Shown here: positions 1 through 4,620 of the stretch, in pieces
Position numbering within the stretch: the first letter of the stretch is position 1
How the letters are laid out: every line of letters starts with the position of its first letter
Source: CAYGLV01 sp964351025
GTDB taxonomy: Bacteria; Actinomycetota; Thermoleophilia; Gaiellales; Gaiellaceae
Assembly: GCA_964351025.1 (NCBI GenBank)
Contig: CAYGLV010000074.1
Location: 1 to 9,975, forward strand
Direction: 5' to 3'
Length of the DNA: 9,975 bases
Position numbers and translations under genes: made by a program
Notes under the pieces: model-generated
What the model was told of the DNA's origin: nothing
Databases searched by the model: none
Seen by the model: the letters and a program-made list of their open reading frames with translations, nothing else

Positions 1-138
1 CGGCCGCGGCGGCGACGTCGCCCGGGCGGCAGTAGAAGCGCGCGGGCCGGCCCGCGCGGTACTGGCAGATCCAGTGGCCGAGCTCGTGGGCGACCGTGAA
101 GCGGTGGCGGCGGATCGGCTGCCTGACGCCCGAGCCAT
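1..138 (-). pseudogene. M78 (ImmA/IrrE-like) zinc protease fragment, cut by left edge
   Basis: Read on the minus strand, about 107 down to 41 encodes RFTVAHELGHWICQYRAG. The HELGH zinc-binding motif in the RFTxAHELGHW context is typical of ImmA/IrrE family metallopeptidases, which usually cleave repressors or antitoxins. The frame runs off the left edge with no stop, so the C-terminal part lies outside. The 5' side is odd. Upstream of RFTVAHE the frame stays open but has no ATG or GTG for well over 100 bases, and it soon runs antisense to the gene at 191-553. Minus-strand ATGs at 138 and 153 are in another frame. Family members normally have several dozen residues before HExxH, so this looks 5'-truncated or frameshifted. 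The 5' boundary given is only the position of the nearest ATG. The family call is firm; the pseudogene call is inference. Confidence 0.6.
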
Positions 139-190
139 GCCCCGATGAGACATCTGGCGCCGGGCGCGGTGCCTGTGCTGAGCTACTCCG

Positions 191-553
191 GTGTCTCGAA
201 CGACAACGCCGCTCTACGAGGTCTTTCCCGGGGCTGACTTCCCAGGTGTCGCATACCGCATCGTTCAGCGGTGTCCGCCGACGCTTCGCGACTTTCTCTC
301 CTACGAGGCTCTCGGCCGTCGGTACGACCGGCGCGACTTCTTCAAGGGAACGGGAGTGTCCATGCGGACGAGCCCCGCACGAGCGCGTGCTGTCGCTCGA
401 CGCTTTTCTCTCGGAGGCGCCATCGCCACCGTCGACCTCGCCGCAGAGGGAATCGTGTGGTCGCCCACCGGCCCTCGGGGGCACATCACCGTCTGGGCGC
501 CGCCGGAACTCCTGCTCGCTTGCGTGCTTCAATGTGAGAGCCATGACCATTGA
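191..553 (+). CDS. Small hypothetical protein, first gene of an overlapping pair
   Basis: A 120-residue protein starting at GTG 191; no strong ribosome binding site is visible. I do not recognise a named domain. It reads like a genuine protein rather than a frame shadow: a proline/aromatic-rich N-terminus, a segment PPTLRDFLSYEALGR around residues 29-43, a basic stretch SPARARAVARRF, and a C-terminal GHITVWAPPELLLACV. Similar LRDFLS...GxSV...ARAxA...F layouts occur, from memory, in short actinobacterial hypothetical proteins near regulators or toxin-antitoxin genes. Its last 11 bases overlap the start of the gene at 543, which implies translational coupling and a shared role. An M78 protease fragment lies divergently on the left. 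A toxin or ADP-ribosyltransferase/RES-like fold is possible but not shown by any catalytic motif I can name. Confidence 0.6.
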   Translation: MSRTTTPLYEVFPGADFPGVAYRIVQRCPPTLRDFLSYEALGRRYDRRDFFKGTGVSMRTSPARARAVARRFSLGGAIATVDLAAEGIVWSPTGPRGHITVWAPPELLLACVLQCESHDH

Positions 554-752
554 GGGGCGCTACATCCTGCTCGACCAGCTGTCGATGAACGAGCTCGGCG
601 AGTTCGACACGTTCGCCGAGGCGGAAGCGTGCTTCCTCCGGTTCGTCAAGGCGGAGCCGACCGCCGTCGAGCACCTCGAGATCTGGGACGACGACGAGGA
701 CACCCGCCTCGACGTCGACCCGGACAAGATCAGGGCCGTCACCGCCGCGTAG
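543..752 (+). CDS. Small acidic hypothetical protein, second gene of the pair
   Basis: A 69-residue protein from ATG 543 to TAG 752. The same frame is open further upstream but that part is an arginine/serine-rich shadow of the preceding gene, so the internal ATG is preferred: it sits in an 11-bp overlap with the end of the upstream gene. The protein is strongly acidic, with EFDTFAEAEACFLRFVKAEP in the middle and an Asp/Glu cluster (EIWDDDEDTRLDVD) near the C-terminus. No known domain is recognised. Size, acidity and overlap with a larger, more basic upstream partner fit an antitoxin or immunity-type protein, but that is inference from organisation alone. Confidence 0.6.
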   Translation: MTIEGRYILLDQLSMNELGEFDTFAEAEACFLRFVKAEPTAVEHLEIWDDDEDTRLDVDPDKIRAVTAA

Positions 753-764
753 CTCACCGAGGCG

Positions 765-865
765 ATCGCCTCGACCGGCACGGGCAGCTCGGCGCCGCCC
801 AAGGCGGCGTGGTAGCGCGCCCGCGGCCGATACGCGCGCGGGTCTGTGATTCGGCCACCCGACAT
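765..865 (-). pseudogene. Truncated paralogue of the 2125-2337 gene
   Basis: On the minus strand, ATG at 865 opens a frame whose first about 33 codons match the gene at 2125-2337: YHAALGGAELPVPVEAIA here against YHAAFGGAELPEPVEQIA there. At DNA level 781-818 matches 2256-2293 with one mismatch over 38 bases. The similarity stops near 765, just before the stop of the convergent gene ending at 752. Beyond that the frame merely runs antisense through that gene. This is an N-terminal remnant that lost its 3' half. The rest of the 753-938 interval between the convergent genes shows nothing else definite. Confidence 0.6.
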
Positions 866-938
866 GTCCTGATTGTCCAGTGTCAGCGCTCTCAATGGAA
901 GGGATCGTTCATCTAGTCAACGGCGGGGTCTTCCGGCC

Positions 939-1376
939 TTATGACGCCTGGAGCTCGCCGGCGACGGCCTCGACGACCGCAGTCGCGTGCTCGAAGGCGT
1001 CCCGAACCTCGTAGGCGTCGATCCGCAGCGCCTCGTACTCGCTCTGGTGTCGTAGATCGCGAAGCGCGTCGAACTCGTCGAGCTGGACGTCGATCTCGAG
1101 ATGGTCGAGGGCGGCCCGCCCGTACTCCCCGGTCTTCACGTGGTCGGCCCCGCGCGTCACGCGATAGCCGCTCGCGCGCATGTGCGCGACGATCGCCTTG
1201 CGCATCGCGTCGTACAGCAGCGCGAGCGCGGCCCCGGGGTCGTCGTCGACGATCTTCTTTGCCGAAGCGATGTGCGTGCGGGCACTGTCGAGCTCTACGA
1301 TCGCCGTCTCTGGGTCAGGCTGCGTCGTGCGCAACCTGCCGTCGCGTAGGAGCTGTTCGACCTCAGCCGCGGTCAT
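939..1376 (-). CDS. HEPN-domain protein, likely toxin of an MNT/HEPN module
   Basis: A 145-residue, mostly helical protein. After about 25 residues there is a helix typical of HEPN proteins (IVELDSARTHIASAKKIVDD, then ALALLYDAMRKAIVAHM), and near the C-terminus ALRDLRHQSEYEALRID. This carries the Arg/His/Tyr signature (Arg106, Arg109, His110, Tyr114) expected at the HEPN ribonuclease site, though spaced differently from the classic R-x4-H-x-Y of HepT. HEPN partners of nucleotidyltransferases are RNases neutralised by complex formation and AMPylation. The ATG at 1376 lies inside the end of the upstream MNT gene (14-bp overlap), so the two are translationally coupled. It ends with TAA at 939. 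Domain call good; toxin activity is inferred from the module. Confidence 0.8.
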   Translation of the reverse strand: MTAAEVEQLLRDGRLRTTQPDPETAIVELDSARTHIASAKKIVDDDPGAALALLYDAMRKAIVAHMRASGYRVTRGADHVKTGEYGRAALDHLEIDVQLDEFDALRDLRHQSEYEALRIDAYEVRDAFEHATAVVEAVAGELQAS

Positions 1377-1953
1377 GAGCTTCGTCGAGGGCTACCAGGG
1401 GCGCCTGCTTCAGCGAGCGGACGAAACGGGTCTCGCCGGAGTCCCAGCCCTCCTTCGTCACGACGGTCGGATTCACCTCGAGCCCGAGCTCTCGGCCAGC
1501 TTCTCGGCAGACTCGCGCGAGCGCACGCCGATCCGGCCGTCCGACGACGAGCAGATCGATATCGGCCGGAGCCGGCCCGGCCTCACCGTGGTAGCGGCTG
1601 GCCCACGAGCCGAAAATGTATGCGGCCTCGACCCCGGGAAGCCCGCGCAGCGATCGTGCAAGCACAGTCGACGGACCGAACGCCTTGAAGATGAGCGCCG
1701 AGAGCTCCGGGTAGAACGGCGAGCGCTCATCGGGCCGGACGACCCGCGCGCGGCCGATGCGCTCGCTGACGACAAGACCGGCCTGCTCCAGCCGGTTCAC
1801 CTCGCGGAGCACCGTTGCCGCATCGAGCCCGATCTCGCGTGCGAGACCTGCGAGCGGGATCGGCTCCTCCGGGTGCAGGAAGACGCGGGCGAGCAGCCGT
1901 CCCTGACCACGGGAGCGGAAGATGGGCAGCAGCGGAGGGGCATCCGTTCTCAT
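1363..1953 (-). CDS. Winged-helix/MNT-type nucleotidyltransferase, antitoxin of the HEPN module
   Basis: A 196-residue two-domain protein. Residues about 14-78 form a winged helix (LLARVFLHPEEPIPLAGLAR, then EVNRLEQAGLVVSERIGR) of the ArsR-like type. Residues about 108-165 are a minimal nucleotidyltransferase: IFGSWASRYHGEAGPAPADIDLLVVG has Gly115-Ser116 and the metal-binding Asp131 and Asp133. The GS-to-DxD spacing is 14 residues rather than the 10 of MntA. Such enzymes can AMPylate and silence the partner HEPN RNase. The gene starts at ATG 1953 and its TGA at 1363-1365 overlaps the HEPN start. The fused DNA-binding domain suggests it also represses its own promoter; a palindrome lies just upstream at 1961-1977. 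Domain calls are strong; AMPylation and autoregulation are inferred. Confidence 0.85.
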   Translation of the reverse strand: MRTDAPPLLPIFRSRGQGRLLARVFLHPEEPIPLAGLAREIGLDAATVLREVNRLEQAGLVVSERIGRARVVRPDERSPFYPELSALIFKAFGPSTVLARSLRGLPGVEAAYIFGSWASRYHGEAGPAPADIDLLVVGRPDRRALARVCREAGRELGLEVNPTVVTKEGWDSGETRFVRSLKQAPLVALDEAHDRG

Positions 1954-1960
1954 CGTGCCT

Positions 1961-1988
1961 ATGATGCACTACATCATGCGTTATACGC
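1961..1988. promoter_or_regulatory. Candidate operator/promoter of the MNT/HEPN operon
   Basis: Immediately upstream of the minus-strand ATG at 1953 are two adjacent inverted repeats: ATGATG-N5-CATCAT (1961-1977) and GCGT-TAT-ACGC (1978-1988). On the minus strand a TATAAC hexamer at 1985-1980 could serve as a -10 box, placing the transcript start within the first palindrome. This is a sensible position for repression by the winged-helix domain of the gene product. No convincing -35 box was identified. Confidence 0.4.
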
Positions 1989-2035
1989 AAGTCTCTGGGT
2001 AGCCGACCGCGGCGAGGAACACCGGTCGTGCAGAC

Positions 2036-2045
2036 ACGTGCACGT
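2036..2045. repeat. 10-bp perfect palindrome in the 1954-2124 intergenic stretch
   Basis: ACGTGCACGT is its own reverse complement. It sits between the MNT gene start and the small gene at 2125-2337, both on the minus strand. It could be a regulator site for the MNT operon or chance; nothing else supports it. Confidence 0.25.
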
Positions 2046-2105
2046 ACCGAGAGCGTGCTACCGTCCGAGCGTAGATCCCCCCTGTCGCTTCGGTGGCAGG
2101 GCGCG

Positions 2106-2125
2106 AGGCCGCCGCAAGGCGGCTT
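2106..2125 (-). terminator. Candidate hairpin after the 2125-2337 gene
   Basis: AGGCCGCC-GCAA-GGCGGCTT forms an 8-bp stem (one G.T pair) that begins right at the stop codon of the minus-strand gene ending at 2125. In that direction there is no T-run, so as an intrinsic terminator it is weak. Read on the plus strand it is followed after a few bases by TTTT (2131-2134). Confidence 0.35.
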
Positions 2126-2337
2126 CAGCATTTTCCGGACATCCAGATCGTGACGAAGGAGCTCCAGCCTGCAGGCTGGTAGAGGACTCTCGAGCCGACC
2201 CTTTTTAGATGAGCAGCCGTGCTCTCCGCGACGAGAGCGATCTGCTCCACGGGCTCGGGCAGCTCGGCGCCGCCGAAGGCGGCGTGGTAGCGCTCCCTCA
2301 GCTCGTAGACCCCCGCGTCGGTGACCGGTCCCGGCAT
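2125..2337 (-). CDS. Small hypothetical protein with a truncated paralogue nearby
   Basis: A 70-residue protein from ATG 2337, preceded by a good Shine-Dalgarno sequence (GGGAGG on the minus strand). No named domain is recognised. Visible parts are RERYHAAFGGAELPEPVEQI (residues 14-33), a helix LVAESTAAHLKRVG, and a C-terminus VLYQPAGWSSFVTIW rich in aromatics. A copy of the first half survives at 765-865, so the family is repeated locally. It lies upstream of and in the same direction as the MNT/HEPN genes but is separated from them by 171 bases with its own hairpin, so it is probably not in that operon. The conservation of two copies and the ribosome binding site argue that it is real; its role is unknown. 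A 16-bp palindrome with a CTGCAG core (2164-2179) falls inside it. Confidence 0.6.
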   Translation of the reverse strand: MPGPVTDAGVYELRERYHAAFGGAELPEPVEQIALVAESTAAHLKRVGSRVLYQPAGWSSFVTIWMSGKC

Positions 2338-2357
2338 CGTCCTCCCGCAGTCGGCGG

Positions 2358-2383
2358 CGCGGGCCGCTTCAGCGCGGCCCGCG
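2358..2383. repeat. Strong GC hairpin
   Basis: CGCGGGCCGC (2358-2367), loop of six bases, then GCGGCCCGCG (2374-2383): a perfect 10-bp stem. The loop holds the TGA stop of the minus-strand mini-ORF at 2369-2443. No T-run follows on either strand. It may act as a transcription barrier between that ORF and the gene at 2337. Confidence 0.4.
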
Positions 2384-2443
2384 GAACAGGCGGTCGACCT
2401 CGTCGTCCGTCTCGGCTTCCGACTCTAGACCAGCGAGAGGCAT
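2369..2443 (-). CDS. Possible mini-ORF, 24 residues
   Basis: ATG at 2443 to TGA at 2369 gives a very acidic 24-residue peptide ending EAETDDEVDRLFRGPR. It lies 31 bases upstream of the start of the small gene at 2337 and on the same strand. It might be a leader peptide, or the C-terminal end of a lost antitoxin-like gene. It has no homology support that I can name. Confidence 0.25.
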   Translation of the reverse strand: MPLAGLESEAETDDEVDRLFRGPR

Positions 2444-2475
2444 GTCTTCAATAGGCAAGCTCGTTTGGACGGCGG

Positions 2476-2559
2476 ATGACGGCCGTAGATGTCCTCGTAC
2501 ACTACGAGGGCAGCGAAGGTCGCATCGTGACCGCGTTTCCGCGGAGGTGGTTGCCATGA
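2476..2559 (+). pseudogene. C-terminal remnant of a DUF4258-like gene
   Basis: An open frame from ATG 2476 (the frame's upstream stop is at 2452) to TGA 2557-2559 encodes 27 residues including VDVLVHYEGSEGRIVTAFP. The GRIVTAFP ending resembles the last strand of DUF4258-type (BrnT/RelE-like) small proteins, which are often encoded just before a DUF2283 gene. Its stop overlaps the DUF2283 start as ATGA (2556-2559), the usual coupling for such pairs. No N-terminal half is present upstream in any frame, so this is read as a 5'-truncated toxin-like gene. The family assignment rests on a short segment and is tentative. Confidence 0.45.
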
Positions 2560-2831
2560 GCGTCAGGCTGGGCGGCATCGAGTTCGACAACGTGGACTAC
2601 GACCGCGAGGTTGACGTGCTCTACCTGCACGTCGGCGAGTCCAGTACGGCGGTCGACTGGGACGAGTCGCCGGAGGGCCACCACCTGCGTTTCGGCGCGG
2701 ACGGGCAGCTCGTCGGCATCACGATCGTGAACGCGCGCCGGCTGCTCGACGAGGACGGCGTGATCGTGATCACGCTCCCCGAGCGCCGGATCGAGACGCG
2801 CGACCTCGGCGACGTGCTCGCCCCCGCGTAG
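2556..2831 (+). CDS. DUF2283 family protein, copy 1
   Basis: A 91-residue protein starting at ATG 2556 with a strong ribosome binding site (GGAGGT at 2543-2548). The frame is open further upstream but the SD and the alignment with the next paralogue fix this start. The pattern YDREVDVLYLHVGE (about residues 15-28) followed by GADGQLVGITIVNARRLL is the hallmark of DUF2283, small beta-rich proteins of unknown function that commonly sit next to DUF4258-like genes and are suspected antitoxins. Its start overlaps the DUF4258-like remnant by four bases. The C-terminal half is nearly identical in DNA to the second copy (exact 54-base repeat at 2722-2775). Confidence 0.8.
   Translation: MSVRLGGIEFDNVDYDREVDVLYLHVGESSTAVDWDESPEGHHLRFGADGQLVGITIVNARRLLDEDGVIVITLPERRIETRDLGDVLAPA
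2722..2775 (+). repeat. 54-bp exact repeat, occurrence 1 of 3
   Basis: The segment beginning CGATCGTGAACGCGCGCC and ending GTGATCGTGATCACGC occurs identically at 2722-2775, 3005-3058 and 3159-3212. It encodes IVNARRLLDEDGVIVIT of the DUF2283 proteins. Occurrences 2 and 3 abut the two sides of the N gap and may be one and the same piece of DNA. Confidence 0.9.
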
Positions 2832-2844
2832 CGCGGGTACCACG

Positions 2845-3058
2845 GTGAAAATCGCAGGGATCGAGTTCGATCGGGTCGTCTACGACCGCGAAGCCGATGT
2901 TCTCTACCTCCACGTCGGCGATCCGAGCACGGCAGTCGACTTCGACGGGACGGCCGAGGGCCACGCGACGCGCTACGGGGCGGACGGTGCGCTCATCGGT
3001 CTTACGATCGTGAACGCGCGCCGGCTGCTCGACGAGGACGGCGTGATCGTGATCACGC
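2845..3058 (+). CDS. DUF2283 family protein, copy 2, 5' part up to the gap
   Basis: A GTG at 2845, 13 bases after the first copy's stop, opens a second DUF2283 gene. The first 71 codons (MKIAGIEFDRVVYDREADVL...DEDGVIVIT) align with residues 3-73 of copy 1 without gaps. It then runs into the N gap. The N-terminal half is clearly diverged from copy 1, whereas the last 54 bases before the gap are identical, so the pair arose by tandem duplication with later homogenisation of the 3' half. Joined across the gap by the shared 54 bases, the gene would be 89 residues and complete. No strong ribosome binding site; probably co-translated with copy 1. Confidence 0.75.
3005..3058 (+). repeat. 54-bp exact repeat, occurrence 2 of 3
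   Basis: Identical to 2722-2775 and 3159-3212. It forms the very end of the left contig at the gap. Confidence 0.9.
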
Positions 3059-3158
3059 NNNNNNNNNNNNNNNNNNNNNNNNNNNNNNNNNNNNNNNNNN
3101 NNNNNNNNNNNNNNNNNNNNNNNNNNNNNNNNNNNNNNNNNNNNNNNNNNNNNNNNNN
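3059..3158. other. 100-N scaffold gap
   Basis: Exactly 100 N bases, a conventional placeholder for unknown size. The 54 bases before it and the 54 bases after it are identical, so the contigs were probably broken at this repeat and may simply overlap. Any frame translated through the Ns is meaningless. Confidence 0.95.
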
Positions 3159-3212
3159 CGATCGTGAACGCGCGCCGGCTGCTCGACGAGGACGGCGTGA
3201 TCGTGATCACGC
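3159..3212 (+). repeat. 54-bp exact repeat, occurrence 3 of 3
   Basis: Identical to 2722-2775 and 3005-3058. It forms the very first bases of the right contig at the gap. Confidence 0.9.
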
Positions 3213-3268
3213 TGCCCGAGCGCCGCATTGAGACGCGCGACCTCGGCGACGTGCTCACCCCCGCGTAA
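3159..3268 (+). CDS. DUF2283 family protein, 3' part after the gap
   Basis: The frame starting with ATC at 3161 encodes IVNARRLLDEDGVIVITLPE and continues to a C-terminus RDLGDVLTPA, stopping at TAA 3266-3268. It is the C-terminal 35 residues of a DUF2283 protein and matches the end of copy 1 closely (RDLGDVLAPA there). Either it completes the gene begun at 2845, which I consider likely, or it is the end of a third tandem copy lying partly in the gap. Confidence 0.75.
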
Positions 3269-3300
3269 CGCGCCCCAGACGCTTCGGCCTACGCCGGCCC

Positions 3301-3549
3301 TCAGTGCGCGAACCCCTCCCGCAGCGGCGGCTGCCCCGCGATCCAGGCGCGCATCGCGGCCACCTGCTCCTCGCGCGGCTCGGGCGGTGTCACCGTGGCG
3401 AGGAAGGAGTCGAGCAGCCCGGCCAGCTCGTCGCGCCGGCCGCCCGCGCGGGCGAGGTAGTCGAGCACGTCGGGATCTTGACCGGCGGAGAAGCTCGCCA
3501 CGAACTCGGCGAACTGCTCCCCGACACGCCGGGCCCTACCCGGCCCCAT
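3301..3549 (-). CDS. Small companion protein of the sigma factor
   Basis: An 82-residue protein from ATG 3549, overlapping the last 14 bases of the sigma-factor gene (3536-3549), so it is co-translated with it. The sequence FAEFVASFSAGQDPDVLDYL, then GRRDELAGLLDSFLAT, is helical and acidic in parts; no membrane segment or zinc motif of classical anti-sigma factors is visible. From memory, similar proteins follow sigma genes in Thermoleophilia and tend to be longer, continuing past the PPLRE segment where this one stops (GFAH, TGA). It may be a sigma-factor modulator, possibly C-terminally shortened. Role inferred from position only. Confidence 0.6.
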   Translation of the reverse strand: MGPGRARRVGEQFAEFVASFSAGQDPDVLDYLARAGGRRDELAGLLDSFLATVTPPEPREEQVAAMRAWIAGQPPLREGFAH

Positions 3550-4060
3550 AGGCCTCCTTCAGCCGCCTCCGGCAGCGGAAGAGCGCCTGGTCGACCGCGT
3601 TCCGGGTCATTCCCAGCAGGCCCGCGATCGTCGGAGGATCGAGCTCGTGCAGGTAGCGGAGCAGGCCGGCGCGCCGGTCTCCCTCGGGCAGCCCGGCGAG
3701 CAGCTGCTCGATCTGCACGCGTTCGTGGGCGCCGTCGGGCGGGGCGGCCGGCTCCCAGTCCTCGGGGAGCGGCTCCGTCGCCCGCTGCTCGAAGTGGTCG
3801 CGAATCGTGTAGGTGATCACCTGGTTCACGATCACGCGGTAGGGGTGGTCGCCGTACGTCTTCCCGCGACGCTGCTCGGCGAGCAGCCGCAGCCGGACGT
3901 TCTGCGCGACGTCGTCGGCGTCGGCGCGGCAGGAGATGCGCGCCCGGCAGCGGCCGCGGATGACGGGGTCGTACCGCGCGAGTAGACGGGCGATGTCTCC
4001 GGCCGCGAGCCACCGAGCGTCTTCGGCGTCACCTTCACAGTCAGGGCTCGCGGCGTACAG
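3536..4060 (-). CDS. ECF-like sigma-70 family RNA polymerase sigma factor
   Basis: The frame encodes a region-2-like segment (GDIARLLARYDPVIRGRCRA then DADDVAQNVRLRLLAE, about residues 21-62), a middle YRVIVNQVITYTIRDHF, and region 4 with a helix-turn-helix (LPEGDRRAGLLRYLHELDPP, TIAGLLGMTRNAVDQALFRC, RRRLKEAYG, about residues 124-172). This is the layout of an ECF sigma factor of about 174 residues directing RNA polymerase to a small regulon. The start is a problem: between the in-frame TAA at 4070-4072 and GTG 3835, which would delete region 2, there is no ATG, GTG or TTG. CTG 4060 is used here as the only start that keeps all domains. An upstream frameshift or sequence error is an alternative. 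Overlaps the companion gene by 14 bases. Confidence 0.75.
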   Translation of the reverse strand: MYAASPDCEGDAEDARWLAAGDIARLLARYDPVIRGRCRARISCRADADDVAQNVRLRLLAEQRRGKTYGDHPYRVIVNQVITYTIRDHFEQRATEPLPEDWEPAAPPDGAHERVQIEQLLAGLPEGDRRAGLLRYLHELDPPTIAGLLGMTRNAVDQALFRCRRRLKEAYGAG

Positions 4061-4113
4061 GGCACGATCTTACGGACGCCCACGCGGCCGTGACCGGCGA
4101 ACTTCGCCAGAAG

Positions 4114-4620
4114 TCAGGTGAGGGGTCGTGCCATTAGGATCGCGTCCACGTAGCCCCCGTCGCGGCGGTAGTGGGCGGCGCGATAGCCCTCGCGGACGTA
4201 GCCGTACGCCTCGTAGAGCGCGATTGCGGCCCCGTTGTGCGGGAAGACGTGCAGCTCGAGCTTCGCGACGCCGGCACCCCGCGCCCACCCGTCGGCGGTC
4301 TCGAGCAGCGTGCGGCCGACACCGCGGCGGCGGTGGGCGGCGGCCACCAGCAGGCCGAGGTCGGCGATGTGGTGACAGGCCGGATGCGGGTCGCGGACGA
4401 GCGAGAGGCGCGCGACGACCTCGCCGTCCTCGCTCTCGGCGACGAAGACGGCGGCGTGCGCATAGTGGCGCAGCGCCTTCAGGTAGCGGCGCTCGTCGGC
4501 CACCGTGCGCCAGCCGCCCGCGGAGATGAGCCAGCCCTCCGGCTCGCCACCGACGGCCTTCGAGAGCGCGACGAGCTGCGCTGCGTCGTCGGGCGCCGCG
4601 GGACGGATCGCGTACGTCAC
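4114..4620 (-). CDS. GNAT family N-acetyltransferase
   Basis: A 168-residue protein from GTG 4620. Acetyl-CoA binding motif A is HRRRGVGRTLLETADGWA (about residues 96-113), matching the R/Q-x-x-G-x-G/A loop, and motif B is FPHNGAAIALYEAYGYVREG (about 126-145), the typical N-x-x-A-x-x-L-Y-x-x-x-G-F/Y ending. It would transfer an acetyl group from acetyl-CoA to an amine; the substrate cannot be read from sequence. The start GTGA (4617-4620) overlaps the TGA stop of the upstream gamma-glutamyltransferase-like gene, so the two form a coupled operon. A long open frame continues upstream in this frame but is only an arginine-rich shadow of the transferase gene. Ends at TGA 4114, about 54 bases from the sigma gene. 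Confidence 0.9.
   Translation of the reverse strand: MTYAIRPAAPDDAAQLVALSKAVGGEPEGWLISAGGWRTVADERRYLKALRHYAHAAVFVAESEDGEVVARLSLVRDPHPACHHIADLGLLVAAAHRRRGVGRTLLETADGWARGAGVAKLELHVFPHNGAAIALYEAYGYVREGYRAAHYRRDGGYVDAILMARPLT

Noticed and set aside
96..542. Upstream extension of the acidic small gene to position 96
   Set aside because: Ser/Arg-rich shadow of the 191-553 gene; the ATG at 543 overlapping that gene's stop is the sensible start.
2164..2179. 16-bp perfect palindrome CCAGCCTGCAGGCTGG
   Set aside because: Lies within a likely coding region (LYQPAGW) with no T-run or second copy; treated as chance in GC-rich coding DNA.
1180..2208. 342-codon plus-strand open frame
   Set aside because: Runs antisense to the HEPN and MNT genes, which carry recognisable domains on the other strand.
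2770..3258. Open frames drawn through the 100 Ns
   Set aside because: The gap length is arbitrary, so any frame continuing across it is meaningless; the pieces on each side were called separately.
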